A stretch of DNA of 64,000 nt from Nectonema munidae (GCA_030549495.1 JAUIRK010000852.1:1-64000); one strand, 5' to 3'. Positions 14,901 to 26,026 are shown, counted from the stretch's first letter. Numbers and translations are program-made. The notes: generated by a model not told the origin, from the sequence alone.

Positions 14901-17900
14901 TATTATACTTCCTTTTACATTTTGTTGTACAAATTTTTTTCAAAAATGAAATTCCATAAGAACAAATTCTAAAGTCCGCATACAAAATAACTAATTTGAA
15001 AAGTCTTCTTCGAGTTTCTACAGCACTAGTTAAAACTTAGCTTAACATTATTTTTTTTAATTATAAAAATTATACATGTATTGTATATATTATAAAAAAT
15101 TAAAGTTTTAAATTATTATATATCAGTTTTATTTCTTCGAAAAGGCAGAAATGAAGGCGAAGCTTAGAATTCCAAAAATTTAGCAAGAGATCCATATGAG
15201 GCGGCCTGAGGGTTGAAAAGCAAGTTACTACTCATGCTTTGACTTGGTTTGATGGCTGAATACTTAGCAACTCGGTTGCGCATTTAGATAAAGCTGTATT
15301 GATGAAAGACGCACAAATAAAAATTTCCATAAAAGATGTTATGCTTTGTTTTTTTTCTTTTTTTTTCTTTTTGATGCTGATTCATATTAGATTACGTACT
15401 TTTATAGTAAAATAGGACTAATTCATGCTTCTTTGCTTTAGAGTCGGCTGTAATCAAAGTTGTTACACATCCTGTACACAATTGATTAACACAATTGCAA
15501 ACTCTCGAGAACGTGAATACCTTATTTTTTCTGTAATAATAGCATTGGATCTAAATATTTAATAGCAAGTCTTACATGAGAGTCATGCAACTTTATACAA
15601 ATTTGATTTTTTTTATCACTCACTTATAATGCCTACTTGTTCAGTGGTTCTCAACCGCGAACCTGATAGCCATATGTGACCCTTAATCTCTTGTTTTGTG
15701 TCTCACATAGCGAAGTTGCAGGAAAAATAGGCTACCTAAATTTATTAATTTTTTGGTATATATACAGCAATTTGGATTCAGATTGAGTAATTATAGAATA
15801 TAGCATTTCAGAGTTAAACGCTTTTTATAAATAGCAATTGTATGCTTTTGTTGTGGCCCTCTAGTTTGATGTTGGTTCTTAATTGGACCCTTTGTTAAAG
15901 CGGGTTGAGAACCACTGGCGCAGATAGTTTATACGCTAATGCTATTTTTCTTTTTTTGTTAAACAAAATGTATGCCTCCGTATGGCAATCTTTTTTTGAA
16001 AACTTTAAACTCTCTATACATGGTGCAGAATTGATGAATCATTAATCCTACAAATTCACAAACCGACAAAATATCTGCGAAATCAAGAGTCTAGCTAGCT
16101 AGGGTAGACGAGGTCCGTCTATATAAAATTATATGGCTTATGATGCTACATCATAATGACCAAATGCTACATAATCCATTTTTAAGCAGGCAATTATGCA
16201 ATACGAAATCATTTTTAAATGTCCATTAACTTAAACTTTGTTGAGAAGGAAAAAATATTTCATTACATTTTTATCGTGAGCGCTTTTTCAGGCTTATTGC
16301 TGGGTTTTCTCAAAAAAATGAAGTGCTTTTCTTTTTGAATGATTTTTTTGTACCTAACTTAGACAATTTTTATTTCCTGGCTCACTCGATGTTTAGGCAT
16401 TGTGTGTCTAAAAGCTGGTACAAATTTACAGGAAATATTTCTCAATGATGCTACAAAATTACACAACTTATTATTATAGTAATATAAATACAAAATTAAA
16501 AATGTCATTAAACACCACTTTCCCACCCAAAATAAGTCACGATTTATTCGCGTATTTGTTAAAATGGCGAAAAATTCTAGAAGCATTCTGTCTCGAGCTT
16601 CGCGGAAGCAAGAATCCTTGTCTGTGCGCTGCGCGCGTATGAAATTTGCTTCCTCGATTCATGGAAAAGACAAGCAAATAAATTATACATGAATCTTGGA
16701 GAGCACTTCCTCACTCTTGATTAAATTTCCTCGACAACCGATTTGTACTGACAGAAAAGGCTTTCTCTCACTCTCATTAAGTTTTAATGTTTTCATATCT
16801 GCCTCCAACACTTCTGACATTTTTGCGCGTAATTAATCATATTGGCAAAAGGGGGTGGAACTAGAAGCAGCAGCAACACCAACAATAGTAATAATAATAA
16901 TAATAATAATCAGTAGTAATTTAATATTCCAAATTCATATATAATTGAGAATGGTTCGGTGTCAAGAACTGAGCGAACAAAACACATTGCGATGCATTCG
17001 TGTGGTGCACACTGATTTCTCAATAAGAATATGTCATCTTTTTTTTGCTAAAAATGGAGTAATCTTTGCATATTTCAGCATACTGCGAGGAAAAAGTGTG
17101 CTTGATGACACGCGCTTCACCATTTTTCCAAGGAAAAAGGCAATACTAGTGAATACTGATAAATGAATACATTGGATGTTGTGATTGAGGAGGTAGTTGG
17201 ATGACATTTTAATCGAAATCGCCCTCATTCCTTCATCTCGATTATGATTCTGCCATTCTTAAGATTTAAGCAAAAAAAACTATAAAAAGACTGACAAATT
17301 AACAAATATACGTAAAACTAACTATATACTTATCTACTAAAGTCAAGCTCATAGACCCAATTTTATTCAACCAAACTATAATCAGCAATAAAACTAAGCA
17401 ATTATATTAATGTAGTAAAAAAATTTTTTTTAATAAAATTACTATTTTTATCATTAACTAAAATTAGTTAGTCAGATGGGGGAGGGGGCGTTGCGAAAAA
17501 ATAGGCACTCATTGACAATAATTTTGTAGAGAGAAAATTTGCAAAAAATCTTCTAAAATCGCCGTGTTGTAAATTATCTTGTAGATCCACCTGTGCCTAT
17601 AGTTAATTTTCATTTTAGTAACATATGGCAAAAAGTTGGTAAAGAAGTTGAAGATATGAAAAACGAGCATTATAGAACTTTTTTACTTGCACCCATTTTC
17701 AAAGCCATATGTAACGAGTTGCCTAACATTCATATATTCTTTATCAATCCTGAAATTTGGGCATTTATTGATATTATCCCGAATTGAAATGATTTATATC
17801 GCTATGAAAAGAATGAGCTTTTTACCCGTCAACCCCTTTATAGAACATTTGTCTTCACATCGACCCCACCCCATATAGAAATGTTTCATAAAAGCATTAA

Positions 17901-20900
17901 TCAATGTCAACAATTAAGAGAAAAAAATACAAACCAAAAATGTTTCATATATCCTACCTACACTCAGTGCCCGCGCTAAAGCTAAATTTCAAGGGGGGCT
18001 GAAATGGGGAAAAGAAACACATTTGCAAAAAATTTATTTCTTATATTACTTTGCTGAAAAGCATGAAGTACTTCTGTATAAAACCCTATAGAAATCTCAT
18101 ATTATACATACACATACACCAGCATTTATATAAGATTATTGTGTACAATTTTTGCTTATTTATTTTTCCCTTAAAAAGTGCATGGGGCAAAACCAAAAAT
18201 TTTAGGGGGGGGGGGGGGGGGGCAAAGATTAATACAGGGGGGGGGGGGCACGTGCCCCAAAATTATATAGGTAGCGCGGGCACTGCCTACACTATACAAT
18301 GTGCTAGAATATGTTTTAAAAGAAAAAGGAGGTTTATTACTACTATAAAGTAAAAAGAGGATATAACAATTTGGTAAGTTTTTCTAGCTTGTCTACCCCT
18401 AAAGATCTGTTATGGACCCCCAGGGCTCGATATCAACCAGTTTGCCGACCCCTGATTTAGATCGAGAATAAAAAAATTGATTTGATCAAAGTCTTCGAAC
18501 TTCGGCATTTACTACCGACTTTTTATAAAAGCAATCTTTTAATCTTTCCACCAAGCTTTTATCATATCAACAGCAATAAGGTAATAATTAGATAAGGCTC
18601 TTGGTGTTTTAAAAATCTTAGATGTGTTTTTGAATGGCAAATAGAGATTATTTTATACTAAACTTCTTCTTCAAACTTATACAATTTAGATCAAGCTTTT
18701 TGATTATGGATGCGCATTTGTTTTACTTTCTTTTCATACAAGAAGATTTTTTTTAGAATTCATAAACATGCAAATTATAATTAATAATTTTAATAATAAT
18801 ATTTAATAAATTATTAACATAATGTGAAATAAGTTAGTTCTAGGAAAAAGCTTTGCATAGCATTTTATAAAAAAGTATCTTTATCATTTTAATAACAAAC
18901 TAGAAATCGTTTTCGGATTGCCTAGTAGTCGAAAAGTAGGGTCTTAATTCAGTGCTCCAGGCTTAATTTTTTTCCCATAAAATAATAAGTAATGAAGTCG
19001 CGTTATTATTTGGAAAAAACGAAATAATTTTTTTAAATTTTGTTCGTTTGGAAAGTGTAACGCGGATCTTTGCCAAGAACTATATACACAGTAACCAGAC
19101 AGAAAAAGATATGGTCAATAATAGGATTGATATTAATGAATACCGAATCAACAAACAGAATAATACTGACTTGACTAGTTAAAAATGTTGGCAAATATTG
19201 TTTTTGCTGATTTTATATTTTATTTTGCCTACTGATTTTGAAATTTTTTATTTAATTATATTCTTTAAATGTTTTTTAATAAAGTTTGATTAAATAAAAA
19301 AAAAGAAGCTTTGCATAACATTTTATAAAAAAGTATCTTAATCATTTTACTAACAAACTAGAGATCGTTTTCGGTTTGATTAAATAAAAAAAAATAAAAA
19401 ATTTGGAAAAAAATTTAATTCCCATTACTATCTAAAAAGGATATATATATATAAAGTTTTTTTTTATATAAAGAAGTTTGAACTGTGAAAAAAATTGTAA
19501 AATACCTGTATTACAATTTATAGTTAATATTATTGCGAAAAATGGAACAAAAATAAACATTTAAATAGCATTTTAAAAATACGCCATTCAAGTTATAATT
19601 TTTTTTACCATTTTTCATAAAATTAGAGGAAGTTGAATAAACCCTTGGCAGAAGAACTCAAGACAATTTTGTTAAATTCAATTACGAAATGAAATTACAC
19701 TAAAATTTTGCTATGGAAAAACTCTTCAAAAGTAGAATGCAAAGGTTTAAATCTGCATATATATACCATTCTAAATAGTCTTTTTTCAATTCTTATTTGT
19801 CTTTTTTAAGTTCTAAATTGTCTTTTTTCATATCTAGTCTTTTTTCAATTCCAATTCGTCTTCTTTAACTCCTAAATTGTCTTTTTTCAAACAACTTAAT
19901 TTTGTATTTAGAATGAGCGTTTAGAATTTAAAAAAACTTTTTAAAACTTAAAAAGTTAATTTAGAAGTAATTAGAAGTAAAAAATGGTATATATGTTTCT
20001 ACGAATGATCAGAATCACGATCCTAAGAGAATAAATGCAATGTCAAAGGAAACTAAAACATCCATTGCACACTCATTCAATTGGATGTAGTGATTTTTCA
20101 TTCGATTAAACATTCTCGGAATCTCGTTTTGCTTTCGGAAGTTGAAATCGATAGACATAAAAACTTTATAGTTAAATTTTCAAACCTGATTCTAACTATG
20201 GAGTGTCCATCTGATTGCATTTTTTATCCCCGTGGAACAGAGACCCCCAAAAATATATTTACACCAGGGTAAGCATATCTTCAAATAGGTATACTTTTAT
20301 CAATTAAAATTTAACCGACTCAAGCATTTTTAAAATATAAAATTGCATATTCTAACTTGAAAGAAAAATATTCTACAAATAATGAAAGCTGAAAGAGTTT
20401 TATCGTCAAGTCTTTTCTTTATTTCTCATTTGCAATAACTCATTTTGAAGAAAAAAACTTTTTAGGTGAAAGATGTGTGTGTGTTAAAAGCGTTGAAAAT
20501 CAGCCATACAAATCTTCAGTTCTTTCCGTGAGTTGGCTGTGAAGAATAAATTCTTTTAAAATTCAAAGGTAAAAAATGCTTTCTCTATGGAGGAACTTTT
20601 TTCTTCATCATATTCACATATAAATCCTTCTAATTGTATTAAGGGGGGACTACTGTACTTTGATATTTTCATATCATGCTTTATATAAAACGTGTATTTG
20701 CTTAAAATTTTTGCTTACATATAATTAAATTAATTACATTAATTAAAATTAAACATCTTAACGGTGAAATATAGATCATAACAAAATATGTCCTCAGCAT
20801 CATTATGTTATATATAACACCATATTTACATGTTATCTTGGATTTTATAACTCATATATCCCTTTGGACGACATTTTCTCAAATTCACCCCGGGGGTAAA

Positions 20901-23900
20901 GCGGTACGGGTTTCCGAGGTGAAAGTTGAAGTTTTAACGTTATGCTCCATGTCTTTAGCATATTCAATCGCTCAAAGTTATCTAAACTTTGAGTATTCTT
21001 GAAAGTGTGGTGAACACAACATTATCATCGTAGTTTTTCTAAAGTTTTTATGCTTCTGTCACAATGAAAACAGAATGGCAACTCGTTTTTAGTTTCAGAG
21101 CTAATGTAATCAAAAAAGCATACAATTTTTATATACACGTATTTGAAGCTATAATTCCCCAACATATTTTTTAAGAGAATGTAAAAATGACATTTAATAT
21201 AAATATAATTAATTTGAATATAGATGGCGTTAATTGTGGAGATATTAAAGCAATGAGTCGGAAATATCTTTAGAACAAAACCTTTCAATTTCGAAGAAAT
21301 TTAAGTGATTATAGCTCATTAAGCAAAAAGTATCTTTCATAAAATTTAAAATTATTTCTTCCCTATTAATTAATCAAAAAATTGGTTTAATTTATTTAGA
21401 TTTGTATTAATAAGCTTTTTTTTTTAATTAATAATCATTTATAGGTCATAGCTTGAATGAGGAACTTACTTGGCTTTGGTCAATAAAAATAAACAGGCAA
21501 AAAAGTAAAGAAAGGTTTTTTTTATAATTCTGATTAATTTAGATATAACTGTAAATATGTTTAAAAAATATCAAAACTTGATCAATGTCGCCAGCCATGA
21601 ATATATTGCCGGGAACAAAAACTCTTAAATGATATTCAGAAAAACGAGATCTTACAATACTGGGAAAGAAACTATGGGTAGCCAGAGGGACACACATATG
21701 GGTAGCCAGAGGGACACACAAGGGGTTTCCGAAAAACTTTTGAAAAACTGGAACCGTAGTTTACGAATCGGTTTTAATTTAAATATGTATTTTTTTAAAC
21801 TTATTTGGCATCTTTTTTCAATTTTTGAAACGAATTTTTTAAACTTTAAATTTTTGTAAAATTATGAATTTACAAATGATAACGTTAATGGCTTATCTTA
21901 AAAATCCTCTAATTTTTCAAGAACAAGTGAATAAAAACTTTTTATTATCATCTCGTACAGCAATAAAAAAGTATGCCGAAAAACTTTATAAAAGACTTTT
22001 CAATCTTCAGTAGAAGAAAATAATGCTTATACTACGAACCTCACTAGAAGTCATGTTGAAAACTCCAGTAATGATATCAGCGCAGATGTTTCCTCACATG
22101 AGAATGATCTCGTAAGTGAATAAATTTGAAAATTTTATACCAAAATTCGCATCTGAGTCAGAAAATTTTTGTTTAAACAATGAATTTAAGCTTTATGAAG
22201 CAACAGGAATGAGAACAGAGAAACTAAGTCTACTATCATCAAATTTGGATGCGTTATGTTTTTTGCGCTCATATTTTCAAAACAATGTATAACATTTTAG
22301 TATTTCTAATAAAAAAATTTTCGAGATAGTTTTTAGCATTCTTTGTTACATATATATACTATAATATATATCATACGTACTCAAAAACCGGTTTTTAATT
22401 ATAGTTCGGTTCTGAGAACCGGTTCTATATTTTCCAGTTTTTTACATCTCTAGTTATGTCTTATAAAAAATGTTTGGTCCGCATCCGAGTTCAAATCCGC
22501 GTCTACGCCACTACTTCAATTAAAATTATTATCATGTAGAGCTGCTTTTATTAAAAAAAAGGGTACATTCGTTTTCCAGAATGCATTTAATTAAACTTCG
22601 AAGACTTTCTACTTTGAAAAAAGTGAACTTGAAATTAAAATAAATGAATTTAAAACTAAAATAATAATTAAAGGTCTATTAAAAAATTTTTTAAATTTCT
22701 TAATCAATAATAATTAGGTAGAGGTTAGGTTAGATACTGCTTTTCAATAACTCAAGGTCTTGGGTTCGATCCCACATCAAGCCTACTTTCTTCATTGTTT
22801 GATACAAGCAGTGCACTTGTGCCTTCTCGATGAAAAGACGCCACGATACCTCTACTTCCACCTATTCAATACATTTTAACAATAAGCTGAACAAAAGTTT
22901 ATTGAAATGCAAAAATATACGGTATTTCTCTCGTCGTCATAAGAAGGTAGGAAGAGCATCCATTCTTAATGCTACAATTTTAGTTTTTGATGACGTCTAA
23001 TCATTATTATTACTATATTGCATTTCGATCAATTTTTGCTATACCTTCACTTTTTGCTATTTTGAGCTCAAGTTTCGTTTATTTACACTTGGATTGAGAA
23101 AAGGACTTCGAAAGATAGTGTTGAGTGGGAAAAGGTTTACACGCCACAAGGTAGAAGTGACGTAATGGCGAAAATTGTGCTACCTGCGTTTATTTAGTTA
23201 GAAAGAAAATGACCTATCTAATGCCTACTCAGGGTTCATGAAAGGACCTTATCTTAGGATTAACTTCTTTAGGGGGTTCGCATAGTATAGTGTAATAAGC
23301 AATATTCAAGTTATGCAAGACTTAATTTTGTGTTAATATTTAAAGTACTTTTATTGATTCAGACACTCATCATCAAATCTATCATCAAAATTTTAGTTTT
23401 TAAGGTAAAATCTATCTAAACATATGTGTAAGGGAATGTGATCTTGGGAAAAGTACTTTTTAATTGTAAAACTATTCTTTTAGAAATAATTTCCAGATCA
23501 ACATTTATTCTACACTTAAAACCATGAATACGATTTAAATGAAAGTTTACTTTACTTTTTTTAAAGAAAAAAGAAATCCACTTCTGTCAAAACACTTGTA
23601 ACAAGTCAATGATCGTGTAGTATGAATATTTCTAATTTTTAATTTATCAATTTTTTGGCATCAATCATAGTAAACTCCTAAATATGTTTATATTGTAATT
23701 TCCCCATCGCCGATCTACATAGACACTCTCTTACATATAAATTATAAACAGATAAAACTGCCTTAGTTGATTACTAACTTTGTTCTAACTAATCCGTTAA
23801 CTAAATATAATTGCTTGCAAGTAAGTAATAAAACAAACGTTGCGGATTTTAAGCAAATCAACTAAAGACTAACTAAATCTTGGAAGACATTTTTATGAAT

Positions 23901-26026
23901 GGAGCAGCAATGTCATCTCTTACAAGTAGACTTAAAAAAAATTTAGTTTAAAAAATGTGCACATGAAAGTGTTTTGAAAGTTTTTTTAAAATAGAAAAAA
24001 AATTTAAACAAATTTTAAGAGTCCTTCTTAAATGAAATACTTTTTCATTGTCATCTTTAAGATCTATGAATGTTATTAAAATCAGGTGTACAAAATGTAG
24101 AGATAATATATTCTTTCGTTAATTCCTTCATATTTGAAAGCAATCAATCAATCAATCAATCAATCAGCTATCATGTTCAGAGAATAAATTGTTCCTCAAT
24201 TTCAACATTTATGTCAATATATTTAATCCAGAGGCCAAATTTTTTGAAGCGGAATTGGTCTGCTTCCATCTATCATATTTATTGATGAGCATATTCAACA
24301 TATGGAGACTGACCTCTTGAAAGAGTCTCCTATTTCTTTCGTATGTCGCAACTATATTTCATATATCTCTTATTCAATTTTGATTCTATGTGAGCGCAAC
24401 CTGTCTAACGCAACCAACAGCCACCCAATTTCAACTAAAGAGAGCAAGAGCTAAAGTCAAAAATTACATTTGAAAAGAGTCAACACCTCCAGTTTTTTTT
24501 CAAAGTTTTTGTTCTTGAATTCTACCATAAATTTGTAATGGCTATACTCTTATTTTTACTTATCTCATTTTCAAAAGGTGGATAGCACTTGAAAAATGAA
24601 CTCTATCTTAAACAATTTTTAATGTTATTTTAAGCTCAAGTTTCGTTTATTTACAATTGGTTTGAGAAAAGAATACATTTATTTATTTTGGAAATTTGGA
24701 TTTTATTGATAAGATATTTTTGTTTTTTTCAGGTGATGTTTTTCCATAAATTTCTTTTAGCTGTTTATTATTGTTTTTATTAAAATTAAAAAAAAAATTT
24801 AATGTTTTATGTAAATATTTTATAATTACAGCCATATTATTGAATGACTGAAGGAACTGAGAAAAGATGAACATGAAAGTTATGTTTCCATCTTCTTAAT
24901 ACTCACACACTTCCCAAAGAGTTTTTTAATTACTTTTACAAAAACTTGATCTAATTCACAAAGATTTTCATTCATACCTCAAAACTTGTACATACATTTT
25001 TTCCTCATGCTGATTGTAATGGTAAATGATGATGATAATGAAGTTTGAGTACTTATCGGTTATCTCTCCCCCCCCCCCCCCACTCTAAAAATTTTTTTTT
25101 AATTTTATTTGAATTTAAATGATGAGTAAAATAATAAATTACTTGTTTAAACAGGAGTCCAATTAATATTTATTACATACAATACATATTTTATACATAC
25201 AATATATATTTAATTATATATTTAAAATTATTAATTAATTAGTATTTTAAAATTATTAAGTTGGAAAATTTTTTTTAGTTTTTTTAAAGTGGGGGGGGGG
25301 GGGGGGGGGAGGGGGAGATAACCCATAAGTTTGTTCATCTTCTTAAGAGCATTAGAATTTCTCAAAAAGTTTAAAAGTTGTAAGTTCTATCATGAGAATG
25401 CTCAAATAAATTTACATTATTAAATGTAGAATTTTTTAAATCCTTTTCGCCTTTATTTTTACAAAGCACATATGTTTGCTTTCAATAAATGGTAAAAGAA
25501 GAATTTTGAGTCAACAAAATGTGTCAATTAATAAGGAATGCTTTGCTACACACATGAACAGTGGAAAGCATCTCGTTTAGCAAAATTGCTCGAAACTATT
25601 GAAGCTGAATTTTTGTTCGATAACTAAAATTTTTCAGCATTCTGAATCTAGGCATATAACTATTCTGCCTGCGTACTTATAAGTTGATTCGAATTCTGGA
25701 AAAACTGGAATTGCTTACTTTTGGAAGAGATAGAAGTGCACCATCCAAGGAAGAGGAACTAGACCCGTGAGCATGTCAGACACCGCCATAGCAATCAGGA
25801 TGAGGTAGGTCGGGGAAATCATTTTGGATTGCGCCAAAACGAGCACAATGATCGTGTTGAATACGATGGTGACCACGGTAGAAGCTGGACCCACGTAGCC
25901 GTGAAGAGGGACCGTGTATGCGATGGGTCGATAGGCCAAGAGATTCAGCGGTTCCAGTTCTTGCTCTTTCTGCAACTCTTGGAATCTGGCGAGAGTGTCA
26001 TTTAGAAGAAAGGCCGCAGTGTCCAT
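2671..26026 (-). CDS. Neuropeptide GPCR, sex-peptide/myoinhibitory-peptide receptor group (3' end missing)
   Basis: A class A (rhodopsin-like) receptor expected in the plasma membrane, binding a small peptide and signalling through G proteins. Three exons join in phase: 25719-26026, 4775-5061 and 2671-2964 (introns 20,657 and 1,810 bp, both GT-AG; phases 2 and 1), giving 296 residues through TM6. Family marks I see: N-glycosylation site NDT at residues 9-11, TM1 about 44-66, TM2 about 73-98 with SDMLT, paired cysteines C113 and C205, PTIFHTASIW in TM3, QRYIFVC (residues 142-148) in place of DRY, NTYYLFRV in TM5, and MLIVVVFVFLLAEIP in TM6. From memory of the family these match the Drosophila sex peptide receptor and its dmsr relatives closely. 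TM7 and the C-tail are not found between 1 and 2670, so the 3' end probably lies outside the window. The exact orthologue within the group is uncertain. Confidence 0.88.
4600..4740 (+). repeat. tRNA-derived SINE-like piece, copy 1
   Basis: GATAACTCAAGGTC, then GGGTTTGATCCCGCATCAAG, a pol III B-box-like core, and TTGATGAAAGCACTCC. Shared with 22716-22860. Confidence 0.5.
4775..5061 (-). CDS. Receptor exon 2: first extracellular loop, TM3, TM4
   Basis: The acceptor after TATTTTAG at 5062 completes an Asn codon and reads YKNAISLSRC, putting the conserved loop cysteine 11 residues before the Pro of PTIFHTASIW, as in the family. Two nearer AG acceptors (after CAATCAG and CTGTAG) also keep phase but would shorten the loop; the second would lose the cysteine. 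QRYIFVC closes TM3; TM4 is CIAFIYVLAITYNLPRF. The donor AAG|GTAAAA lies at 4769-4774, phase 1. Confidence 0.85.
5129..5356. mobile_element. Probable hAT MITE, 'CAGAGGTC' ends
   Basis: The left end reads AAAGGTCATCAACCTTTCCAG; the right end, reversed, CAGAGGTCCTCAGCCAGCC. 228 bp, AT-rich centre. The left terminus is irregular and no matching octamers were found. Just upstream of receptor exon 2. Confidence 0.4.
6240..6965 (-). mobile_element. Decayed piggyBac transposase
   Basis: Minus-strand remains of a piggyBac-type (DDE_Tnp_1_7) transposase. In order: KVFSNFWAPNKSVRIDEQLV, VSFRGPCNSKNYDPKKRGHY, ALKFYHLND, then GCEIYMDRFFS, and near the end GFDVANRKMKQYRSYKPCKRW. These match the family blocks 'IDEQLVPFRG', 'K.AKYGIK', 'YMDNFF' and 'D..N....YS..R...RW'. 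It is broken by at least one frame change near 6690-6720 and has lost its N-terminus. No TTAA-bounded ends could be assigned. It sits in the receptor's intron 1. Confidence 0.75.
6966..9740. other. No gene seen (receptor intron 1)
   Basis: AT-rich intron sequence between the piggyBac relic and the first Charlie-like MITE. I see no coding, repeat or RNA signal here that I can name. Confidence 0.5.
9741..9997. mobile_element. Charlie-like MITE, copy 1
   Basis: Left CAGGGATCGCCAAACTTTT; right, reversed, CAGGGGTAGTCAAAGTGG. 257 bp. Its sister copy at 17.8-18.45 kb confirms the family. The target duplication is unclear. Confidence 0.75.
9998..11889. other. No gene seen (receptor intron 1)
   Basis: AT-rich intron DNA. 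Short open frames (for example 10811-11092) show no domain or splice support. Confidence 0.5.
11890..12530 (-). mobile_element. hAT relic, transposase C-terminus
   Basis: The minus strand reads HYPGKEFEMWHMQ, then ALPPTQVSVEGFFR, the 'LPATQVSVERLFS' dimerisation block of hAT transposases. Past it (11930-11975) is AGCTCTGGAGCTGGAGCC, a motif type common in hAT ends. TGTCTCATTGTAG at 12030-12045 and ACTACAATGAGAGAT at 12508-12522 form a loose inverted pair. Several frame changes; fossil. Confidence 0.55.
12805..12956 (+). repeat. Dispersed repeat, copy 1 (inverted partner at 17.29 kb)
   Basis: Contains TTTTATTGCTGATTATAGTT, GTCTATGAG and ACGTATATTTGTTAATTTGT. About 90% the same as the reverse strand of 17288-17445 by eye. 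Confidence 0.7.
13219..13238. repeat. (TG)n microsatellite
   Basis: About ten TG units; a similar tract is at 4081-4097. Confidence 0.8.
13654..13796. mobile_element. TTAA-flanked MITE, diverged member
   Basis: TTAACCCATTTCCCGTTAAC at the left and TTAACCCGTTAACAACC reversed at the right. Contains ATCGTCTGCGTTT, ATCTTCTGCTTT and GATATCGTCTG in the family order. It shares its right TTAA with the next copy. Confidence 0.75.
13793..13924. mobile_element. TTAA-flanked MITE (reverse orientation), joined to previous copy
   Basis: The same family in reverse, running from TTAAGGCCAAGC to GGCCGTAAATGGCTTAA. Three GCAGACGA motifs. Its left TTAA (13793-13796) is the right TTAA of the neighbouring copy. 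Confidence 0.8.
14200..14458. repeat. Dispersed repeat 'CATCCGC ... ACATCTCTA', copy 1
   Basis: Shares ATCATTTAAGTTTCAGCATC, TCTGACATCCGCATCC and ATACATCTCTA with 56911-57140. The end ACATCTCTA(G) resembles hAT termini (CTAGAGATGT). Non-coding. Confidence 0.65.
14566..14763 (-). CDS. Exon-like stretch with a chitin-binding-2-like cysteine pattern
   Basis: An open minus-strand frame inside intron 1 of the receptor. It contains DSQCRYFCQWANAM, IQACAPP, MYDF and NFCLSPAKI, a spacing that recalls the second half of peritrophin-type (CBM14) chitin-binding domains. It ends exactly at a strong donor AAG|GTAATC (14560-14565). The upstream border is unclear; candidate acceptors lie near 14733-14760. 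No neighbouring exon was found. It may be one exon of a nested gene, a lone exon of a decayed gene, or chance. The family call is inference from cysteine spacing only. Confidence 0.3.
15642..15917. mobile_element. hAT MITE, 'CAGTGGTTCTCAACC' ends
   Basis: Inverted CAGTGGTTCTCAACC at both ends, 276 bp, AT-rich centre. The flanking octamers do not match, so the insertion is old or the ends are not the original pair. Confidence 0.7.
17288..17445 (-). repeat. Dispersed repeat, copy 2 (inverted)
   Basis: Reverse-complement partner of 12805-12956, 4.4 kb away. Unclassified; no coding content. Confidence 0.7.
17790..18454. mobile_element. Charlie-like MITE, copy 2, split by a nested MITE
   Basis: Shares CCCGTCAACCCCTT, ATAGAACATTTGTCTTCACA and ACCAAAAATGTTTCATATAT with the copy at 9741-9997. 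The right end is GTTTGCCGACCCCTG. The left terminus is decayed. Confidence 0.7.
17965..18285. mobile_element. hAT MITE, 'CAGTGCCCGCGCTA' ends, nested
   Basis: The ends CAGTGCCCGCGCTA are inverted, with the exact 8-bp duplication CCTACACT (17957-17964, 18286-18293). Long G-runs near the right end. Inserted into an older MITE (17790-18454). Confidence 0.88.
18848..18920 (+). repeat. Direct repeat, copy 1
   Basis: AGCTTTGCATAGCATTTTAT through ATCGTTTTCGG; the second copy is at 19308-19379, 460 bp downstream. Confidence 0.75.
19308..19379 (+). repeat. Direct repeat, copy 2
   Basis: About 93% like 18848-18920. GTTTGATTAAATAAAA also recurs on both sides of it (19285, 19374). Confidence 0.75.
19757..19998. 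repeat. Inverted-repeat MITE, 'TATACCATT' family, copy 2
   Basis: TATATATACCATTCTAAATA at the left and AAATGGTATATATG at the right. The left part repeats (T)GTCTTTTTTCAATTC-like units five or more times. Confidence 0.6.
21673..21720 (+). repeat. Exact 24-bp tandem duplication
   Basis: TATGGGTAGCCAGAGGGACA plus CACA, twice with no difference. Very recent. Confidence 0.85.
22716..22860 (+). repeat. tRNA-derived SINE-like piece, copy 2
   Basis: AATAACTCAAGGTC, then GGGTTCGATCCCACATCAAG (a perfect GGTTCGATCCC B box). The body diverges from copy 1 after AAGCCTA. Confidence 0.5.
23060..23104 (+). repeat. Direct repeat pair (partner 24627-24671)
   Basis: AGCTCAAGTTTCGTTTATTT then ACACTTGGATTGAGAAAA; the partner 1.57 kb downstream differs at a few bases. 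Unclassified. Confidence 0.65.
25051..25330. repeat. Inverted repeat with poly-C / poly-G arms
   Basis: Left ACTTATCGGTTATCTCTCCC plus a C-run; right G-run plus GGGGAGATAACCCATAAGT. The centre is AT-rich (about 150 bp). MITE-like, but no target duplication was identified. The poly-C and poly-G runs could pair over about 20 bp. Confidence 0.65.
25719..26026 (-). CDS. Receptor exon 1: N-terminus, TM1, TM2
   Basis: ATG at 26026-26024 is the only in-frame ATG after an upstream in-frame stop (near 26126). There is no signal peptide, which suits a receptor whose N-terminus is outside. The exon encodes the extracellular head, TM1 (VVTIVFNTIIVLVLA) and TM2 (LILIAMAVSDMLTGLVPLPW). It ends FYLFQ plus two bases at donor GTAAGC (25713-25718), phase 2. 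An untranslated upstream exon is possible but not visible. Confidence 0.85.

Larger units (their letters stand above)
19999..25050. other. No gene seen (receptor intron 1)
   Basis: Intron DNA with the 24-bp duplication, the SINE-like piece, the 40-bp direct repeat pair and a CAAT-type microsatellite near 24140-24168. A hAT-like end (AACCGGTTCT then TTACATCTCTAG) lies at 22385-22453. Otherwise nothing I can name. Confidence 0.5.
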
